This document shows positions 16,842 through 24,386 of a DNA stretch of 64,000 nt, in pieces; position 1 is the stretch's first letter; each line of letters opens with the position of its first letter. The DNA lies in contig NZ_JAKMUU010000001.1 in NCBI RefSeq assembly GCF_027570035.1, forward strand, positions 846,136 through 910,135, read 5' to 3'. The notes below the pieces were generated by a model that saw only the letters and a list, made by a program, of their open reading frames with translations, made no database searches and was not told the DNA's origin. Both the position numbers and the translations under genes were made by a program. The stretch comes from Corynebacterium curieae (lineage in GTDB: Bacteria > Actinomycetota > Actinomycetes > Mycobacteriales > Mycobacteriaceae).

Positions 16842-18272
16842 ATGACAATTATTAAACAGCGTTCAATCCGGCGTTTACCCGCGGCTTTACCAGCAATCGC
16901 CGGAATTGAAATGTGGGAGCGCTTTAGCTTCTACGGCATGCAAGCCATCCTCGCCTACTACCTTTACTCCGCATCCGGCGGGCTCGGCATGGACCAGGCG
17001 CAGGCCACGGCGCTCGTCGGCGCATACGGTAGCCTGCTCTACCTGTGTACTTTCGTCGGCGGGTGGGTCAGCGACCGGCTCTTGGGCGCCGAACGCACGC
17101 TACTTGCCGGCGCAGGTCTGCTCATTTGCGGGCACTTTTCGCTGTCCTTGGTGCCTGGCGCGGCAGGTCTCGTGGCCGGACTTTTGCCGCTTGCGCTGGG
17201 ATCAGGACTGCTCAAGACAGCAGCGATTACCATTCTGGGTGCGGCTTTTCCTCCCGCGGCCGGCGCACGAGATGGCGCCTTCCAGATCTTTTATCTAGGA
17301 ATTAATATCGGCGCCCTGCTCGGGCCGATGCTTACTGGATGGCTGGCACAAGAATACGGCTACCACGCCGGCTTCCTTGCGGCCGCGGTCCTCATGTGTT
17401 GCGGGTGCGTCCTCTACGGGGCGCTGCGCCGGCGGGTAGTCGCCGAATTCGATTCGCGGCCGCCCAACCCCACCACTACACCGGGCAGAGCCGCGTCGAT
17501 AGCGCTGGCGGCCGTCGTGGGTGGCGTCGTCGTTGCGGTGACTGTCTCGCCAGATAAGCTGGCCATGCTTTTGCTCTTTACGACGATCGCGGCCGCCCTC
17601 GCCCTCTTCGCCAGCATGCTGCGATCGCCGCGGGTCAGCGCGCCGGAGCGGCGGAAGGTCGTGGCATATATCCCGCTGTTTTTCTGCTCGACGGCCTATT
17701 GGACCCTCCAACCGCAGATTTACGGCGTGCTAGCCGTGTACTCGGATCAGCGTGTAAACCGCATGGTAGGCGGATTTGAGATTCCAGCGGCGTGGACGCA
17801 ATCGCTCAACCCACTGTTCATCTTGGTGTTGTCCCTTCCACTGGCGGCAGGCATGGCCCGCTGGGCCCGCTCGCGACGTCTACTAATGGCCGTAGGCATC
17901 ATGGTGGCTGGTTCCGGAATGTTTGTACTGTTGCCGTTCGTCGGGGGCGCAGAAAACTCAACGCCGTTCGCGGTTTTGGCCGTGACCATCTTCTTGATGT
18001 CGCTCGGCGAGCTATTCATCGGACCAGTGGGCATGGCGGCATCGGCCGCGCACGCACCGCGGGCCTACGCGACGCGCTTTTCGGCGCTGTACTTTCTCAC
18101 CATGGCCATCGGCACCTCGCTGGCGGGAACACTATCGACGCTCTATGACCCTTCCTCGGCAGATGCGGAGCGGACCTATCTACTTATTGTCGGAATCGTC
18201 CCCGTCGCACTGGGGCTCATACTCTTGGTCGGCCGAAAGGACGTCGTGGACGAGGTTTCGGGCGGCGTTTAA
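16842..18272 (+). CDS. POT/PTR family proton-coupled peptide transporter
   Basis: 476 residues with about fourteen membrane segments. The POT signature GIEMWERFSFYGMQAILAYY (ExxERFxYYG) is in helix 1, and FYLGINIGALLGPMLTGW matches the second PTR2 signature. Such carriers import di- and tripeptides, sometimes other peptide-like compounds, with protons. Start at 16842 follows a leaderless TATAGT box; the longer open frame to 16752 overlaps bioA and is rejected. The divergent position next to bioA allows the idea of import of biotin-related amides such as biocytin, but nothing in the sequence proves it. Confidence 0.88.
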   Translation: MTIIKQRSIRRLPAALPAIAGIEMWERFSFYGMQAILAYYLYSASGGLGMDQAQATALVGAYGSLLYLCTFVGGWVSDRLLGAERTLLAGAGLLICGHFSLSLVPGAAGLVAGLLPLALGSGLLKTAAITILGAAFPPAAGARDGAFQIFYLGINIGALLGPMLTGWLAQEYGYHAGFLAAAVLMCCGCVLYGALRRRVVAEFDSRPPNPTTTPGRAASIALAAVVGGVVVAVTVSPDKLAMLLLFTTIAAALALFASMLRSPRVSAPERRKVVAYIPLFFCSTAYWTLQPQIYGVLAVYSDQRVNRMVGGFEIPAAWTQSLNPLFILVLSLPLAAGMARWARSRRLLMAVGIMVAGSGMFVLLPFVGGAENSTPFAVLAVTIFLMSLGELFIGPVGMAASAAHAPRAYATRFSALYFLTMAIGTSLAGTLSTLYDPSSADAERTYLLIVGIVPVALGLILLVGRKDVVDEVSGGV

Positions 18273-18401
18273 GGTATCGGCTTCTGAGGCAGGTTGGGTG
18301 TCGATGGAGAAGATCTGGCACTCGTGATCCGGCACAACTTCCGCGCTACGGGTAATGCCCCGCTGCGCGGTATAGGCATCAAAGAGGTTATCGATACTCA
18401 G
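18180..18401 (-). CDS. Small acidic protein on a CTG start, downstream of the SPFH gene
   Basis: A 73-residue frame (starting LSIDNLFDAYTAQRGITRSA, ending in an acidic tail CDGDDSDNK) lies directly behind the SPFH gene. No ATG, GTG or TTG is available at its beginning, but the CTG at 18401 has GAGGA exactly 6 nt upstream, and this ribosome site overlaps the SPFH stop codon. It ends antisense to the last 93 bp of the POT gene. Codon use and composition look protein-like. No family is recognised. Alternatively it may be a decayed gene whose ATG has been lost. Confidence 0.4.
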   Translation of the reverse strand: MSIDNLFDAYTAQRGITRSAEVVPDHECQIFSIDTQPASEADTLNAARNLVHDVLSADQEYEPQCDGDDSDNK

Positions 18402-18403
18402 GG

Positions 18404-19510
18404 CTAGTCCTCGCTTTTGAGCTGGTCGCGCAGCTGCTGGAAATACTCGCGGGCGGCCTGCGGCTGTGCGCTAGAGTCCGGTCCTTGTTGTGGCTGCTTT
18501 GACTGTTCGGAGCGTTGCTGCTCGGCGCGCTGAGAGGTCGCGGTGGCTTCGCGCTCGATTTCCTCCGCGCGGGAAGGCTTCTTTGGCTGCGGACGGCGAC
18601 GCTGGCTCGACCCCTCGGCGGAATCGAGGGCGCGGTTAGCCATGAGCACGTCGCGCATTCCGCCGAAGAGATCGCCCATGCCCTGCGGATTGGAGGGCAT
18701 GTAGAGCACGGAGGCTTGGCCATTGTGGGAGACGTCGACCATCGCGTCGAGGTACTGGGAGACCAGCATGAGAGCCTCTGGGGATTCTTCCACGCCGGCA
18801 TCGCGCAGCATCTCGTACTGTTGGGCAATGCCTTCCACGATTTCCTTGCGCTGATCCGCAACGCCGCGGCCCTGGAGCTTCTTGGCCTCGGCGGCACCCT
18901 CGGCTTCCTTGACCACACGGATCTTTTCGGCTTCTGCCTGGGCGACGGCCGCCTCGCGCTCGCGCTGCGCTGCGTTGATGGAGTTCATAGACTCGCGCAC
19001 GCGGGAATCGGGGCGGATATCGGTAACCAAGGTATTGACGAAGTTCCAGCCGTACTCGGCCATATTGTCACGCAGGGAAGCAGCAACATTGCGAGCGATG
19101 GTGTCCTTGGAAGAGAAGGAATCATCTAGGTCCATATTCGCCACGGAGGAGCGGACGTTATCCTGCACGTAGGCCACAATCTGCTGCTCATGGTTAGAAA
19201 GCATGTAGTAAGCCTCGCGCTCGCGGCCTTCGACTACCTCGTATTGCACCGCTACCGGGATTTGGACAAAGACATTATCCTTCGTCTTGGTCTCTACCAT
19301 GACATCCAGCTGGCGCACCTGCAGCGAAATTTTATCGCGCACACGGTCCACCCACGGCAGCTTAAAGTGCAGGCCAGCATGCGCCACCTTCTGAAACTTG
19401 CCTAGGCGCTCCAAGATGGCGGCTTCCCGGGTGCGGACGATGAAATAGCCATCAAAAAGGGTGCCCAGGATAATCAGCACGATGAGGACTAAAACCATGG
19501 TTGCGATCAT
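18404..19510 (-). CDS. SPFH/stomatin-family membrane protein (QmcA-like)
   Basis: 368 residues. One N-terminal membrane helix (MVLVLIVLIILGTLFDGYFI), an SPFH/Band 7 domain over residues 25-210 (REAAILERLGKFQKVAHAGL and LQVRQLDVMVETKTKDNVFV), a long Glu/Ala-rich coiled coil (REREAAVAQAEAEKIRVV) and a Gln/Arg/Ser-rich disordered tail. These proteins form large membrane-bound cages and act in membrane organisation or regulation of membrane proteases. The usual NfeD partner is not next to it. GGGAG precedes the ATG. Confidence 0.92.
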   Translation of the reverse strand: MIATMVLVLIVLIILGTLFDGYFIVRTREAAILERLGKFQKVAHAGLHFKLPWVDRVRDKISLQVRQLDVMVETKTKDNVFVQIPVAVQYEVVEGREREAYYMLSNHEQQIVAYVQDNVRSSVANMDLDDSFSSKDTIARNVAASLRDNMAEYGWNFVNTLVTDIRPDSRVRESMNSINAAQREREAAVAQAEAEKIRVVKEAEGAAEAKKLQGRGVADQRKEIVEGIAQQYEMLRDAGVEESPEALMLVSQYLDAMVDVSHNGQASVLYMPSNPQGMGDLFGGMRDVLMANRALDSAEGSSQRRRPQPKKPSRAEEIEREATATSQRAEQQRSEQSKQPQQGPDSSAQPQAAREYFQQLRDQLKSED

Positions 19511-19569
19511 TGCTTCTCCCTAAAAATCGTATTGGTCACTAATATTTTCGCATAGGAAAAAGCGAAACG

Positions 19570-20808
19570 CTAGTGATCGTCGATAAGCGAAAAGAGCCTG
19601 CCCAAGATGGTTGCGCCGTCTTCTCTAATGCCGTTGTGCTGGAACTCATTGCTAATCCACGGGCGCAGGTCACCCAGGTGGGCGGCGGTGGCCAATGACT
19701 CCTCGAGTGGGACGAAAATATCATCGACGTAAATGGCTGCGGCCGTAGTCGGCACCTCGCCGAGCGCATAGGGCGGGGAGAATTCGTGGTGGGCAAGGCC
19801 GTGGGCGGCGTCGGCAAACGCGTGCAAAGCGGGGTCTTCGTCGAACTGCCAGGGAAAGATGTGCTCGCCGGTCAGCCACGTACCGGACTCGGCAAACTCG
19901 GGGAACTCCTCGCGCACGCGGTGCGCCGCCCAGTTTGTAGCGGCCTGGCCCTTGGTGCCGCCGTAGATGGATTCATGGATGGCGGCATACAGCGGGCCGT
20001 CTGCAAAGCTCACGCGCTGGCCGACGTCCGCCAAGAAATCGCCCCGCAGCCGCTTCTCCCCCGCCACGGTGCGGAAGGGCTCTTCCAGCAGATAGGCCAG
20101 CGAATCGAAGCCAGTGCCGCGGCCGAGCTCGATGCCGATGGTGCGAAAACGCAACGAGGACAGGCGCTCACCGGTGGGAAGGCGCTCGTCCGAGTTGTCT
20201 AGGTGGGAAATGATCTCCTCGATGCGACCTTGAGCCCATGGGAACTCGTGGTAGTAACGCTGCTGGCGGGACTTAAGCTTGCGAAAAGTGGCGCGGTAGA
20301 GATCGTCCGCGCCCTGCAGCGTGGGGATACCGCCGGTAAAGAAGGCATGCTCGACACGTTCAGGCGCTTGGGACAGGTAGGCGGTAATGCAAAAACCGCC
20401 GAAGGATTGGCCGAAAAGCGACCATTTCTCTACACCGAGGTGCTCGCGCAAGCGCTCGGCATCGCGGACGATATTGTCCTGACGCAGCAACGCTAGGTGA
20501 GCTGCTGTGCGCTCCGCGGCCGGGCTGAGTGCATCGATGCGGTGCGAGCGGCCGGTGCCGCGCTGGTCCATGAGGATAACGCGGTAGCGCTCTAGCGCCT
20601 TGCCGATCAGTCCCGTGGGCGCCAGCGGCCGGGGCGCTGGGAAACCGGGGCCGCCCTGCAGGTAAAGCAGCGCGGGCAAGTTTTCACCGCCCGGTGGAAT
20701 GATTTCGCGTGCATAGAGCCCAAAAGTCCCGTGGGGATTGGAATAATCCCACGGGACTTCTAGGTGGTGCTGTTTAATTGTGTGGCCAAAGCGGCGGTAG
20801 TCGGTCAT
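19570..20808 (-). CDS. Alpha/beta hydrolase, proline iminopeptidase-like (S33)
   Basis: 412 residues from ATG 20808; the upstream extension overlaps pflA and is rejected. Motifs: oxyanion-hole YLQGGPGFPAPRP, ILMDQRGTGRSHRI, and nucleophile elbow GQSFGGFC, with a long helical lid between, as in S33 aminopeptidases (PepX/PIP class). It would release N-terminal residues, often proline, from short peptides in the cytoplasm. It starts 11 nt after the pflA stop, so it is probably the last gene of the pyruvate formate-lyase operon, although no metabolic link is apparent. Confidence 0.88.
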   Translation of the reverse strand: MTDYRRFGHTIKQHHLEVPWDYSNPHGTFGLYAREIIPPGGENLPALLYLQGGPGFPAPRPLAPTGLIGKALERYRVILMDQRGTGRSHRIDALSPAAERTAAHLALLRQDNIVRDAERLREHLGVEKWSLFGQSFGGFCITAYLSQAPERVEHAFFTGGIPTLQGADDLYRATFRKLKSRQQRYYHEFPWAQGRIEEIISHLDNSDERLPTGERLSSLRFRTIGIELGRGTGFDSLAYLLEEPFRTVAGEKRLRGDFLADVGQRVSFADGPLYAAIHESIYGGTKGQAATNWAAHRVREEFPEFAESGTWLTGEHIFPWQFDEDPALHAFADAAHGLAHHEFSPPYALGEVPTTAAAIYVDDIFVPLEESLATAAHLGDLRPWISNEFQHNGIREDGATILGRLFSLIDDH

Positions 20809-20819
20809 GCCCTCCCAGG

Positions 20820-21689
20820 CTAGTAGACCGTCAAGCCCTTCGAGCGGAAGACGTCGCGAATCTTTTCCACATCCTCCGGCTTTGGTGGCTTCGTATCTGC
20901 CAGCTGGTAGGTCATGTCCAGACCTTCCCACTTGTCCTTGCCCATATTGTGGAAGGGCAAGACCTCGACGCGTTCGACGTTTGACTTCCAACGCGCCACG
21001 ATATTGGCCACATTTTCCACGTTCTCTGGCGAGTCCGTAAGGTCAGGCACCACAACGAAGCGGATCCACACCGGCTTGCCTATCTTGTTCAGCCTGTCGC
21101 CAAAGTCCAGCGTGGGCTGGAGCTGGCGGGAGGTGACCTTGCGATAGGTTTCCTCGTCGCCCGACTTGACGTCGAGAAGCACGAGGTCGATATTGTCCAA
21201 GTCCTCGTCCCGCAGGCGAGCTCCCAAGAACCCGGCCGTATCGATAGTGGTGTGAATACCCGCATCGTGGACTTCCTTGAGCACGCGGCGCGTGAAGGAA
21301 ATCTGGAACAGGGGTTCACCACCGGAGATGGTCAGGCCGCCGCCGGAAGCTTGGAAGATGGGCTTGTAGCGCTTGATGCGCTTGACCACATCTTCAACTC
21401 GCTCCAGCGTACCGGTCTTCATTTCCCAGGTGTCTGGATTATGGCAGTACTGGCAGCGCAGTGGGCAACCGGACATGAACATCGTCATGCGGGTTCCCGG
21501 TCCGTCGACGGCGGTCACGAGCTCCCAAGAGTGCACGAGGGCGATATCGCCGGTGCGGCGCGCCTCCATGAGCTCCGGGCGGGTAATGTCATCGAGTTGT
21601 GCGTTATCCCCCAGGCCCGCAGCTACGCCGCGGACACGCTCTCCTTCTTCCGGAGAGAGGGTGACAACACCAGTAACGCCATCAGCCAT
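20820..21689 (-). CDS. pflA: Pyruvate formate-lyase activating enzyme
   Basis: 289 residues. Radical SAM enzyme that installs the glycyl radical on pyruvate formate-lyase. The [4Fe-4S] cysteines are Cys75, Cys79 and Cys82 in SGCPLRCQYCHNP; GGLTISGGEPLFQ and the C-terminal EVLPFHNMGKDKWE match PflA. There is an N-terminal extension of about 45 residues without recognised function. Its ATG lies 2 nt after the stop of the separate glycyl-radical-domain gene, so activator and target domain are translationally adjacent. Confidence 0.95.
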   Translation of the reverse strand: MADGVTGVVTLSPEEGERVRGVAAGLGDNAQLDDITRPELMEARRTGDIALVHSWELVTAVDGPGTRMTMFMSGCPLRCQYCHNPDTWEMKTGTLERVEDVVKRIKRYKPIFQASGGGLTISGGEPLFQISFTRRVLKEVHDAGIHTTIDTAGFLGARLRDEDLDNIDLVLLDVKSGDEETYRKVTSRQLQPTLDFGDRLNKIGKPVWIRFVVVPDLTDSPENVENVANIVARWKSNVERVEVLPFHNMGKDKWEGLDMTYQLADTKPPKPEDVEKIRDVFRSKGLTVY

Positions 21690-21691
21690 GA

Positions 21692-21943
21692 TTAAGAGCC
21701 CTGGTGGAAGGTGCGGGAGATAACGTCGAGCTGCTGCTCCTTGGTCAGCTTGACAAAGTTAACAGCGTAGCCGGAGACGCGAACGGTGAGGTTCGGGTAC
21801 TTCTCTGGGTGCTCAACGGCGTCCTCGAGGGTGGACTTGTCCAGCACGTTGATGTTGGCGTGGTACAGACCAGAGTTCATCTGGTGTGCATCGCGGTTTG
21901 CCTTCATTGCTGACATGCGGTCTTCGAAAGTTGGGGTTGCCAT
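21692..21943 (-). CDS. Stand-alone glycyl radical domain, second piece of a split pyruvate formate-lyase (GrcA-like)
   Basis: 83 residues. The last 50 match the C-terminal end of PflB and of GrcA/Yfi[21 protein letters not shown] with the radical Gly58 in RVSGYAV, then [14 protein letters not shown]. The ATG has AAGGAGA 5 nt upstream, so it is a real start. It lies 40 nt after pflB, which lacks precisely this domain. In E. coli GrcA is a spare domain that repairs oxygen-cleaved PflB; here it should be an obligatory small subunit, because no other copy of the domain exists in the locus. Shorter than E. coli GrcA, with a unique 30-residue N-terminus. Confidence 0.9.
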   Translation of the reverse strand: MATPTFEDRMSAMKANRDAHQMNSGLYHANINVLDKSTLEDAVEHPEKYPNLTVRVSGYAVNFVKLTKEQQLDVISRTFHQGS

Positions 21944-21983
21944 GATTTTCTCCTTTTCGAGATGGTTGAGGGTTGAGTGGTTT

Positions 21984-24071
21984 TTACTTCTCCATGATGA
22001 AGCCGGCATCCAGAACGCCCACCAAGTTATTGATGCGCTCTTCTGGGGTGCGGCCCAATCCGGAAGGAGTAATGGTGTTGGTCAGCGAGATGCCGTCCAA
22101 GGCGTCCTTGTAATCCAGCTTGCCAACGGACAGCATGGAAGCAACCATGCCGTGGCTGTCGGCGCCGTTTTCAGGGTTAGCGCCTGGGGAGAACGGCGTG
22201 CCGGCCTTGTGGCCCGACGGGAAGGCACCTGTTGCCTTGCCGTAGACCACGTTCGAGGTAATGGTCAGCACGGACTGGGTCGGGATGGCATTACGGTACA
22301 TCGGGATGGACTTAATCTTGTCCATCACGGTGTGGACGATGGTTGCGGCGATGTCATCGGCGCGGTCATCGTCATTGCCGTAGAACGGGAACTCGCCTTC
22401 GGTGATGTAGTCCGTAATCAGGCCGGTCTCGTCGCGTACTGGGGTGACCTTGGCGTACTTGATGGCGGACAGGGAGTCGGCAACGATGGACAGGCCAGCG
22501 ATGCCGCAGCCCATGGAGCGGACGATATTGGAATCGTGCAGCGCCATCTCAACTGCCTCGTAGGCGTACTTATCGTGGGAGTAGTGGATGATGTTGAGGG
22601 CCTCAACGTAAGTGCCAACAACCCAGTCCAGCATCTCCTCGTACTTCTGCCAGACCTCATCGAAGTCCAGCGGGCCATCGCCCTTGATGGGCTCGTAGCC
22701 TTCCACGACCTGCTTGCCGGTGACCTCATCGCGGCCGCCGTTCATGGCGTAAAGCAGGGCCTTTGCGGCGTTGACGCGGGCGCCGAAGAACTGCATCTGC
22801 TTGCCCACTTCCATCGGGGAAACACAGCAGGCAATTGCGGCGTCATCGCCCCACTGCTCACGGATCTGGCGGTCAGACTCGTACTGAATGGACGAGGTCT
22901 CGATCGAGATGTGAGCGCAGAATTCCTTGTAGCCCTTTGGCAGCTTCGGATCCCAGAAGATGGTGATGTTGGGCTCCGGTGATGGGCCGAGGTTTACCAG
23001 GGTCTGCAGCAGACGGAAGGAGGTCTTGGTGACCATGTGGCGGCCGTCGTTGCCAAAGCCGGCATCGGACCAGGTTGCCCAGTACGGGTCACCAGAGAAG
23101 ATCTGGTCGTAGTCGATGGTGCGCAGGAAGCGAACGATGCGCAGCTTCAGAACCAGGGAGTCGATGATTTCCTGGGCGTCTTCCTCGGTGATGATGCCAG
23201 CGGCGAGGTCGCGCTCGAAGTAGCAATCGAAGAAAGCGGACAGGCGGCCGATGGACATTGCGGCGCCATCCTGGGACTTAATGGATGCCAGGTAGCCGAA
23301 GTAGGTCCACTGTACGGCCTCGTGAGCGGTCTTGGCCGGCTGGGAGATGTCGAAGCCGTAGGACTCCGCCATCTTCTTGAGCTTCTTCAGGGCCTTAATC
23401 TGCTCGGAGTGCTCCTCGCGGAAGCGTGCCCAGTGCTCAGAGAAGCCAGCATCTGCGACGGAATCGCGGGAAGCCTGCTTTTCCTCGATCAGGTAATCCA
23501 CACCATAAAGTGCGACACGGCGGTAGTCGCCGATGATGCGGCCACGGCCGTAAGCATCCGGCAGGCCGGTAATGATGTGTGATGAACGAGCAGCGCGGAT
23601 GCGCGGGGTGTAGATATCGAAGACCGCATCGTTGTGGGTCTTGCGGTAACGGGTGAAGATCTTCTCCACCTCAGGGTCTACTTCCTTACCCGCTTCGCCA
23701 ATGGCCTGCTTGACCATGCGCCAGCCACCGAACGGCATCATGGCGCGCTTCAGCGGGGTATCAGTCTGCAGACCGACGATAACGTCGTCGTCCTCTGAGA
23801 TGTAACCGGCCGGGAAGGCGTCGATGTCGGTGGGGGTGTGAGTGTCAACGTCGTAGACGCGCTGCTTGCGCTCGACGGACAGGTAGTTCTTTTCCAGGGT
23901 GTCCCAGACGCGCTTGGTCTTTTCGGTCGGACCCGCCAGGAAGCTGGAATCGCCGTCGTACGGCGTGTAGTTACGCTGAATGAAGTCGCGAACGTTGATT
24001 CCTTCGGTCCATGGACCGGACTCAAATCCTTTCCACGCTTCAAACTGTTGAGGCTGCGTTGCGGTAGTCAT
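21984..24071 (-). CDS. pflB: Pyruvate formate-lyase core subunit lacking the glycyl radical domain
   Basis: 695 residues against about 760 in E. coli. Converts pyruvate and CoA to formate and acetyl-CoA under anoxia. The active-site pair Cys415-Cys416 is present in [18 protein letters not shown], as are substrate-binding features such as [17 protein letters not shown]. The protein ends at [15 protein letters not shown], exactly where the C-terminal glycyl-radical domain would begin; that domain is supplied by the gene at 21692-21943. AAGGG lies 4 nt before the ATG. A single frameshift does not explain the split, because the second gene has its own ribosome site and start. First gene of pflB, radical domain, pflA, hydrolase. 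Confidence 0.93.
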   Translation of the reverse strand: MTTATQPQQFEAWKGFESGPWTEGINVRDFIQRNYTPYDGDSSFLAGPTEKTKRVWDTLEKNYLSVERKQRVYDVDTHTPTDIDAFPAGYISEDDDVIVGLQTDTPLKRAMMPFGGWRMVKQAIGEAGKEVDPEVEKIFTRYRKTHNDAVFDIYTPRIRAARSSHIITGLPDAYGRGRIIGDYRRVALYGVDYLIEEKQASRDSVADAGFSEHWARFREEHSEQIKALKKLKKMAESYGFDISQPAKTAHEAVQWTYFGYLASIKSQDGAAMSIGRLSAFFDCYFERDLAAGIITEEDAQEIIDSLVLKLRIVRFLRTIDYDQIFSGDPYWATWSDAGFGNDGRHMVTKTSFRLLQTLVNLGPSPEPNITIFWDPKLPKGYKEFCAHISIETSSIQYESDRQIREQWGDDAAIACCVSPMEVGKQMQFFGARVNAAKALLYAMNGGRDEVTGKQVVEGYEPIKGDGPLDFDEVWQKYEEMLDWVVGTYVEALNIIHYSHDKYAYEAVEMALHDSNIVRSMGCGIAGLSIVADSLSAIKYAKVTPVRDETGLITDYITEGEFPFYGNDDDRADDIAATIVHTVMDKIKSIPMYRNAIPTQSVLTITSNVVYGKATGAFPSGHKAGTPFSPGANPENGADSHGMVASMLSVGKLDYKDALDGISLTNTITPSGLGRTPEERINNLVGVLDAGFIMEK

Positions 24072-24386
24072 AATTCCCTTCTCTCGGGCGAATTTCTAGC
24101 AGGGGATAAATGCCGCTTTTTCGAGCCACAGCACCAAGCCCCTCTGTCCCCAATTGTTGACCACTTTCGCGGGTTTAACAACTCTCGCAATCGTTTGAAA
24201 CCCTAGTTATAAACCGGTCGTGTTGTTTAGCTGGTTAGTGATTTCATGCAGTACGCACGTACGTCTTTTATCGGGGGTGAACTAGCCCCGAACGTGTCCC
24301 TCATCACCTTAAGATTTTGGCCCCTACCTGCACGAACCTCTACTGTTATTCTCGTTCAGCTTCGCTTCCGCACAAAGGAGGACTTC
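24072..24386. other. 315-bp divergent regulatory region between pflB and the NCS2 permease
   Basis: Holds no gene. It contains the inverted repeat at 24154-24181, a TTATAA element near 24210, and the strong ribosome site AAAGGAGG for the permease GTG. ATGs around 24246 are open in the permease frame but lack ribosome sites. Confidence 0.6.
24154..24181. promoter_or_regulatory. Imperfect inverted repeat upstream of pflB, candidate redox operator
   Basis: TTGTTGACCAC, 6 nt, GGGTTTAACAA. The 11-nt half-sites match as inverted copies at 8 of 11 positions, with perfect outer TTGTT/AACAA. It lies about 85-110 bp before pflB. The regulator is unknown; the arms do not match a textbook Rex site. Confidence 0.4.

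Noticed and set aside
21944..21983. Sequencing error or simple frameshift as cause of the PFL split
   Set aside because: The second piece has a well-spaced AAGGAGA site, its own ATG and a distinct 30-residue N-terminus, so the split looks genuine; raw reads would settle it.
21786..22982. 398-codon open frame on the plus strand
   Set aside because: Antisense to pflB and the radical-domain gene, both of which have clear family motifs.
24246..24386. Longer N-terminus of the NCS2 permease
   Set aside because: The extension has no helix pattern or ribosome site, whereas the GTG at 24387 has AAAGGAGG at 5 nt.
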